Below are positions 57,681-64,000 of a stretch of 64,000 nt of DNA, piece after piece. Source of the stretch: Larix kaempferi (lineage: Eukaryota; Streptophyta; Pinopsida; Pinales; Pinaceae); contig BSBM01001662.1 of the NCBI GenBank assembly GCA_027924585.1, forward strand, positions 682,001 to 746,000, in the 5' to 3' direction. Position numbers and translations under genes: made by a program. Below the pieces are notes generated by a model, which had not been told where the DNA came from, did no database searches, and was given only the letters and a program-made list of their open reading frames with translations. How positions within the stretch are numbered: the stretch's first letter is position 1; every line of letters starts with the position of its first letter.

Positions 57681-59647
57681 TAATTGGCTAACCATGGTTA
57701 ATGGTGGTTTACTATGGTTGTTCATGGTTGCCCATCATTCTTCATGGTTGGCTATGATGTTCCATGGTTGGCTATGATTAACCATGGTTATTCAAGGTTG
57801 AACATGGTTTATTAAGGTTGACCATTGTTAACTATGGTTATTCATGGTTGACTATGGTGAATGACGGATGAGGATGATTGACTATGGTTGACCCCATGGC
57901 TGACAATGATAGACCCTTTGGTTGAATATTGTTGACTATTATTAGCCAACTATGATTGACCTTAGTTGAATATGGTTGACAATGGTTGACCATAGTTGGT
58001 TAACCATGGTTGTTCATGGTTCACCGTAGTTTTTCATGGTTGACCACAGTTGATTATAATCGACAATGGTTATTCATGGTTGACCATGGTTGATAATATT
58101 TGCTCATGGTTTAGTATAGTCAATAATGGTTAACAATGGTTGACTATAGTTAACCATGGTTGTTAATGGATTACTATGGTTGATCGTGGTTGCCAATGGT
58201 TGACTATGGATGGGTAACTTCAATCCATGGGTAACTTCAATACAAGGCCGACTTCAAGCTTGAATTCAATCCAAGTTTGTCTAAAAGGTTCACTTCAATC
58301 CAAGATTGACTTCAATCCTAGACTGGCTTCAAGCCAAGGTAGACTTTAATCCATGGTTGACTCAAATACAACGTTGACTTCAATCCCTTGTTGACTTCAA
58401 TACATTGTTGATTTTGTACTGTTGTTGAATTCATCCCGTTATTAATATTAACATTAATGACTTCAATCCATTGTTGAATTTAAGCCATGTTGACTTCAAT
58501 CCATGGTTAACCATGGTTATTTAGGGTTGAACATGATTTATTATGGCTGACCATTGTTGACTATGGTTAATCATGGTTGACTATGGTGAATGATGGATGA
58601 CCATGCTTGACTATGGTTGACCCTATGGATGACTATGGTTTGGTAGACCATTTGGTTGAATATTGTTGACTATTATTAGCCAAGTATGAATGAACTTAGT
58701 TGAATATGGTAACCATGGTTATTTAGGGTTGAACGTGGTTATTCATGGTTGACTATGGTGAATGATGGATTGACCATGCTTGACTATGGTTTACCCTATG
58801 GCTGGAAATGGTAGACCCTTTGGTTGAATATTGTTGACTATTACTAGCCAACTATGATTGACCTTAGTTGAATATGGTTTATTATGGTTGACCATAGTTG
58901 GTTAACCATGGTTGTTAATGCCAAGCTATGGTTGTTCATGGCTCACCATGGTTTTTCATGGTTGACCATAGTTGACTATAGTCGACCATGGTTATTCATG
59001 GTTGACCATGGTTGACAATAGTTTCTCATGGTTTAGTATAGTCAGGACTGGCTGACCATGGTTGAATATGGTTAACCATGGTTGTTAATGGGTTACTATG
59101 GTTGATCGTGGTTTCCAATGGTTGACTATGGATGGGTAACTTCAATCCATGGGTAAATTCAATACAAGGATGACTTCAAGCTTGACTTAAATCCAAGTTT
59201 GTCTAAAATGTTCACTTCAATCCAAGGTTGACTTCAATCCTAGAGTGGCTTCAAGCCAAGGTAGACTTTAACCATTGTTCACTTAAAAACAAGGTTGAAT
59301 TCAATCCATTTTGTTGACTTCAATCCAAAGTTGATTTTGTACCATGGTTGAATTCATCCCGTTAATAAGATTAACATTAATGACTTCAATCCATTGTTGA
59401 CTTTAAACCATGGTTGACTTCAATCCATGGTTAACCATGGTTATTGATGGTTGAACATGGTTTATTATGGCTGACCATTTTTTACTATGGTTATTCATGG
59501 TTGACTATGGTGAATGATGGATGACCATTCTTGACTATGGTTGACCCTATGGCTGACTATGTTAGACCCTTTGGTTGAATATTGTTGACTATTATTAGCC
59601 AACTATGATTGACCTTAGTTGAATAGGGTTGAATATGGTTAACCATG
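57681..59647. repeat. Satellite block 2, higher-order array of 725- and 205-bp units
   Basis: The marker GGTTATT(C/T)A-GGGTTGAAC lies at 57786, 58515, 58717 and 59439. Spacings of 729, 202 and 722, with a final 209 bases to the end, show full units alternating with truncated ones. Each truncated unit equals the first ~205 bases of the full unit. Copies diverge by point changes and one 30-base deletion near 58725. It ends at 59647, where an LTR begins. Confidence 0.88.
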
Positions 59648-62600
59648 TGTCACATACCCAAAAATATGAATATTTTATGTTGTGAGGAAAACATTATGTT
59701 ATAAGTTATTGTAAAGATTTTATGATTATTGACCAAGTAGGGTCAAGGATGTCTATAATTAAATACTCTAATATTTTATTATTAATAAATAAAAGAAAAG
59801 ACAAATATCCAAATGAGACTATGAAAGAGTGTTCAATGACCCACTAGGAGGAATGAGCTGGGGTGGAGATAAAATTGACAATTGGGAGCATCTTCATTCA
59901 CTTCTAGCTGTTGCAGGTGGCAACTTCCCTATATTTATGGTCATGTTCCCCAAGAAAGTGGAACAGAGAAGGTGGCACAATAATTATTAAACTGACCAAA
60001 AGACCTAGGAACTCTTTTAATCCCATCGAATTGAGAAGGTGGCTAACTATTGTTTTCCTTATGGCAATTCTAAGAACACAAGGTGGGAATGCACAAGAGA
60101 TTCGATGAGGGGAAGGCTAGGGAGTGAATGATAGAGTAAGTCTGCATTACTGAACTAGTACTAGTGAGTGCAGAGTATTGTTGAGTACAGAGATCAGACT
60201 GCTAAATGCAGAAGTTATACTAATGAGCACAAAAACCATTAATGTTGAGTTGTAGAAAGATCAACTCATTCCTCCACATAGTATCTTAGTCCTGGTGGTT
60301 CAGTGAACAAGCTCGGAGGTCCTAAGGCAAGTAACATTGGTTGATTTTAGGAAAAAGTTGGGTGGAACGAATTCCTTTGGGTGTTTGGCCCCCACTACAG
60401 TTATCAGGTTCTTCATTGCTTCAGTTATTTAATTCTAGATTGCTAACCTACTTCTGAATGTTGCATTTTACTTAGATTAGAATTACTGAAATTGATGGTT
60501 TACTTTGCATTATGCTTTATCTTATTACTTTCTAGGTTTTAAAATTCGATATATTCTGAAGTATTCTATCTGAAAGTAACATTTTATCATACTGGGCAAA
60601 CTAGAAGAACATAATCGATAGTTTATATTGTTTATATGTTTGAATGATGGAATTTGGAAAATTGATGAATGAATAAATATCCCTCTGTATTTTTCCACTC
60701 TCCGAAAAGACGTACTCTAATACAAAAGGATGTGTTTAAGTATGATGAAATATAGATGAAATCAATTTAAAATGCTAGATTCTTTATGTCCTATAATTAT
60801 ACAAATACTTTACTCAATGTCTAGAAAATTCACATAAACTTTGCATAAAACAGAGTCAAAATACATTCATAGGATTCCCAGTATACAGAGTGATTATATT
60901 CATGAGTTGCAAAACACACAGTACATAAAATTGAACATCATACAATAGAAAGACTGATAACATTGAATTCTTAAAAGAACTACAATCATATAAATAAAAG
61001 TATCATACTATCGAGATTTGCAAAATTAAATATAAATCTTTATAACCAAACAACCATATTATATTTTGTACAGAACTCAAATCAACCCTATAAAAGAATG
61101 ACTTAGTAGAAGAATAGAGTAAACATCCTTTCAAAACCATAGGTCAATCCCTACAAATTATCTTATAAATAAAGTATGATAATACAATAGTAGATTGATA
61201 ATTGAATAATCAAAACAGAGTTCTTAAAACCCTGGTTAATGCATTCACATTAACATTTATACATATGATAAGATATATTACGAAAACATTCTAAAACTAC
61301 TCGATATCCCCATAAAAGATCAATATACATTACACATTAATAACCAAATAACATTTCAAGTTCAAAGAGTAGTTCAGGTTCGAACCCTAGTTTTTAACTA
61401 TAAACTGTATCGAGGGTCGAACCCTTCACACATCAATATTTAACAAATATCATACAGTCGTAAAACTGTAAGTACAAACTTAATTATCTATGCCATAAAG
61501 AAATACGATTATCATAATTATCAACCAATAGAGTTATTACAATATTGGAACAAGGGTTCGAGACCTGCAAGGGCTCACCCTGAGTTCATTGAAATATTAC
61601 GAACCGGGTTTACACAACCCCAAGTTTTTGCCAACCAAAATTTATATAGTCGGCATCCATTGGAATAAAAATATAAACAATAAGAAACTTATCCTACTCA
61701 TAATACAATCGAAGCATTGAAGTGATGCAGAATGTATCAAGCACTGAGCTCAATGACATCCATGGGATGCATCGTTACCATCCTTCTGAAACCACTATCA
61801 AAATATTAAAAAGATTTAAAGGTCTAGCGTTCGAGTCTTAAGAGAGAGCTCGCCCGGAGTTAAAATATTTATACCATATAAAATTATAAAGACCAAATCT
61901 AAATACGTAAGAGGGTTTAGGGTTTAACCCTGTACAAGTCAAACATTTTATAATTGAGGAACCTTACAAGCATTGCATATTATTAACAAAGCTACGAAGT
62001 AGGGCTTGGACCAAAAACCAAATACGATGATCCAAACAAATTTTATAAACAGTAAAGGAAGTTGATAGCAACATTGTAACTTTCGAAACAAGTATCGAAA
62101 CTGGTAACTATTTCTTCCATCGAATGAATACATTGAAGTGAGCATTGCTCAGGGTTTTCCAACATGGTACCCAAAAACAAAACAAATATCCTTTACAAAT
62201 AGTTGGTCGAAACCCTAACGCTGGCATTTAGCCAAAAGATGGTATAGTATCAACACTACAACAAGGAAGTGACAAACAACCCTCTTCTATAATCAAACAA
62301 GCAATAGTAAACCATCAACTTAATAAACATTTGCTGACAGAGGTGTCAATCCTGTGGATAGGCCCCAAAGCTTACCGTGGTTCCAAACAACTGGAGCTTC
62401 CTTCTCTTTGTCCAAGCTATCGCCGAAAACCCAAGTCGAGATGAGAGGTTGATATAAACCCTTTCAAGCAAGAGAAACGAGTGGTTAAATGATGCATAAC
62501 AATGATTAAAGATTTGTACATAAATACATTACAAACATCCATTTCAAATATCAAGCAAGACATTACCTTCTTGAACTCGACCGAGAGCTTCTCGGAAGTT

Positions 62601-63627
62601 TACAGGCTGAAAGCCAAGCGACGAGAACCATAACTTTAACAATTGAAGACCACGAAAACAGTATTGGTAATCACCTCTGTAACCAAGTTTAAAACTAAGA
62701 TTGTGTTTCCAAATGGCTCATAGCCATGGTGGCCGAGAGATCATGGCTCTCTAGCCCTCTGAAAAACACAATGCGATTGCCAAGACCAAACCCTTAGTGC
62801 ATGAATAGGGTTTTCCTATACATGGAGCTCACTCCCAAGGAAATCACATGGATCCATTTAATGCATGAACTGTCAACCACCAACGTTCAAATTTAAAACC
62901 CATTCCCTATAGTTTACGCCAACGTTGCATGGTAAGTTTAATACTTTGGCCTTTGAACTATTGTTATATAGTTTGGGTCACCAACTTATAATATCACTAA
63001 GTCTTTCCTAGGAACCTTGAACCCCTTTGGTGGAGGATTAACCAAGCAACATAAACATAATTTAAATCAACTATAAAAATAGTGTTTATCAACATTGAGT
63101 TTGGTTAGAATTCTCCAACCCCCTTAGTTGAGTTTGGGCCAAGTCTCATAATGTTAATCTAGCCAATATGAAGTAAAGAAGTGACTTATCACCATATAAA
63201 TACATTCTCTATGGATGTGTATTCTCACCTGTAACCTGGACATAGTGGCATCATGCATTAGCATAAAGCTAAGTAAGCTTCGGGGTGTCACAAGGAACCC
63301 CTTCAACAAAAGAAAAACAAATAAGTGTTAACATTATAATTATAAATACAATATCGCATTACGACACAAGGGATAGAAAATTAAAATATCAATATCATCT
63401 TAAGTATTAAATTGTCATATCAATGACAGTCATTTATAAGTCTTATTTCAGTAACTAAGACACATTAATAAAACAATGAATTTCGAAATTAAGTATCACC
63501 ATTCTAATTTATAGTTAAGCAGTTAACTAGGATATTAACATTCCAAAAGTATACTTTCGCACAATAAATTGTAGTATTTATGCTACACAGAAAAATTTTA
63601 ATTTTTATGAATTTTGGAGGTGTTACA
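59648..63627 (+). repeat. Long 5' LTR of an LTR retrotransposon (probably Gypsy), 3.98 kb
   Basis: The satellite ends at TTAACCATG and unrelated DNA starts TGTCACATACCC. The other end, GGAGGTGTTACA at 63627, lies two bases before a primer site. The ends are inverted (TGTCACA against TGTTACA). LTRs of 3-4 kb are known for Tekay/Del chromoviruses, and I infer that type. The second LTR is outside the window, so length rests on these boundaries only. A nearer alternative start, TGTCACAAGGAACCCC at 63286, would make a 342-base LTR. I see no gene inside; several GGTTCGA-CCC words resembling Pol III B boxes recur (about 61378, 61410, 61555, 62203). Confidence 0.55.
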
Positions 63628-63629
63628 TA

Positions 63630-63640
63630 TGGTATCAGAG
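63630..63640 (+). promoter_or_regulatory. Primer-binding site of the 3'-most element
   Basis: TGGTATCAGAG follows the LTR end after TA, complementary to plant initiator tRNA-Met. Confidence 0.85.
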
Positions 63641-63774
63641 TGCAAGTTCAAACTCTAGGCCTAAAAGTGGCTCAACTTGCGCAATTGAAATTTAATATAG
63701 AAAAAAACACAATTACTGATTTTTATTTCGAATTTGTTTTTTGTACAGCACATTCTATATTTAAATTGCAGGTT

Positions 63775-64000
63775 ATGGAAGGACTAGAGGAATTTGCTGA
63801 GGATAGATCTCATCATGAACAAAATAAAAATGAACATGAACATATTAAGGAAGAAAATATATTCCTAGAATTAAATGATAATTAATCTGAATTACTTCGA
63901 ACAGTTAAAGATTTAAAGGCTGAAATAAAAACCGTTAAGGAAGAAAATGAAAGGATTCTGAAGGTACAAGAAGGACTGAATCAGATATTACTAGATAAAT
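63775..64000 (+). pseudogene. Gag N-terminus, coiled coil, cut by the window edge
   Basis: ATG 63775 is the first good start after the primer site. The product begins MEGLEEFAEDRSHHEQNKNE, is highly charged with regular Leu/Ile spacing, meets TAA at 63883-63885, and stays open after it as SELLRTVKDLKAEIKTVKEE and NERILKVQEGLNQILL to the window end. The heptad-like pattern suggests a coiled coil. The TAA follows NDN and would be Gln if CAA. The gag core lies beyond the window, so family assignment is inferred only from position. Confidence 0.55.

Noticed and set aside
61378-62215. tRNA genes suggested by GGTTCGA-type words
   Set aside because: No cloverleaf with acceptor stem and anticodon arm can be built around any of them.
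1-64000. CRISPR arrays, operons, riboswitches or prophage-like regions
   Set aside because: Repeats present are tandem satellites or LTRs without unique regular spacers, and the DNA is plainly plant nuclear in character.

Overview
The window is nuclear DNA from a plant with a large, repeat-filled genome. The evidence is plant-type LTR retrotransposons primed by initiator tRNA-Met, an L1-type LINE carrying an RNase H domain, long AT-rich spacers, and no bacterial or organellar gene order. A large-genome seed plant, possibly a gymnosperm, fits best, but the species cannot be fixed from sequence alone. I found no intact host gene, rRNA, tRNA or CRISPR array. Nearly everything recognisable is a transposable element or a satellite, and most old coding frames are broken.

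Layout. 1-3.3 kb: a 130-bp tandem repeat, a decayed unrecognised minus-strand frame (980-1315), and a 1.75-kb foldback hairpin made of palindromic minisatellite (about 1561-3320). 3.3-6.75 kb: AT-rich spacer with a small MITE. 6.75-14.06 kb: a full-length LINE with a 17-bp target-site duplication (TSD), ORF1 (DUF4283 plus CCHC), ORF2 (endonuclease, reverse transcriptase, RNase H) and a possible third ORF that overlaps the ORF2 stop as ATGA. 14-24.7 kb: spacer with an LTR/PBS remnant and short local duplications. 24.7-38.0 kb: a nest of elements. A minus-strand Copia (24717-37988, TSD CTAAG) carries a 479-bp solo LTR inside its 3' LTR (TSD TAAAG) and a second, plus-strand Copia (27630-34255) between its integrase and reverse transcriptase.

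38.1-42.1 kb and 47.6-53.0 kb are two diverged copies of one duplicated segment. Each copy carries a different small LTR retrotransposon with only a gag-like, acidic, repeat-rich ORF (39409-41982 and 48611-51836), and each provides the empty insertion site for the other's element. 54.3-59.65 kb: AT-rich pentanucleotide blocks next to a higher-order satellite with units near 725 bp and 205 bp. Lodged between the satellite blocks is what looks like the 5' end of a minus-strand gene (two short phase-matched exons). 59.65-64 kb: the very long 5' LTR, primer-binding site and coiled-coil gag start of another element, probably Gypsy, running off the window.

A recurring pattern is that most premature stops in the LINE and Copia frames are TAG or TGA where the family normally has Gln (CAG), Arg (CGA) or Trp (TGG). 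That is what deamination of methylated cytosine would give in long-silenced elements. The best candidates for something undescribed are the gag-only LTR family, the foldback element, the third LINE ORF and the 725/205-bp satellite organisation.
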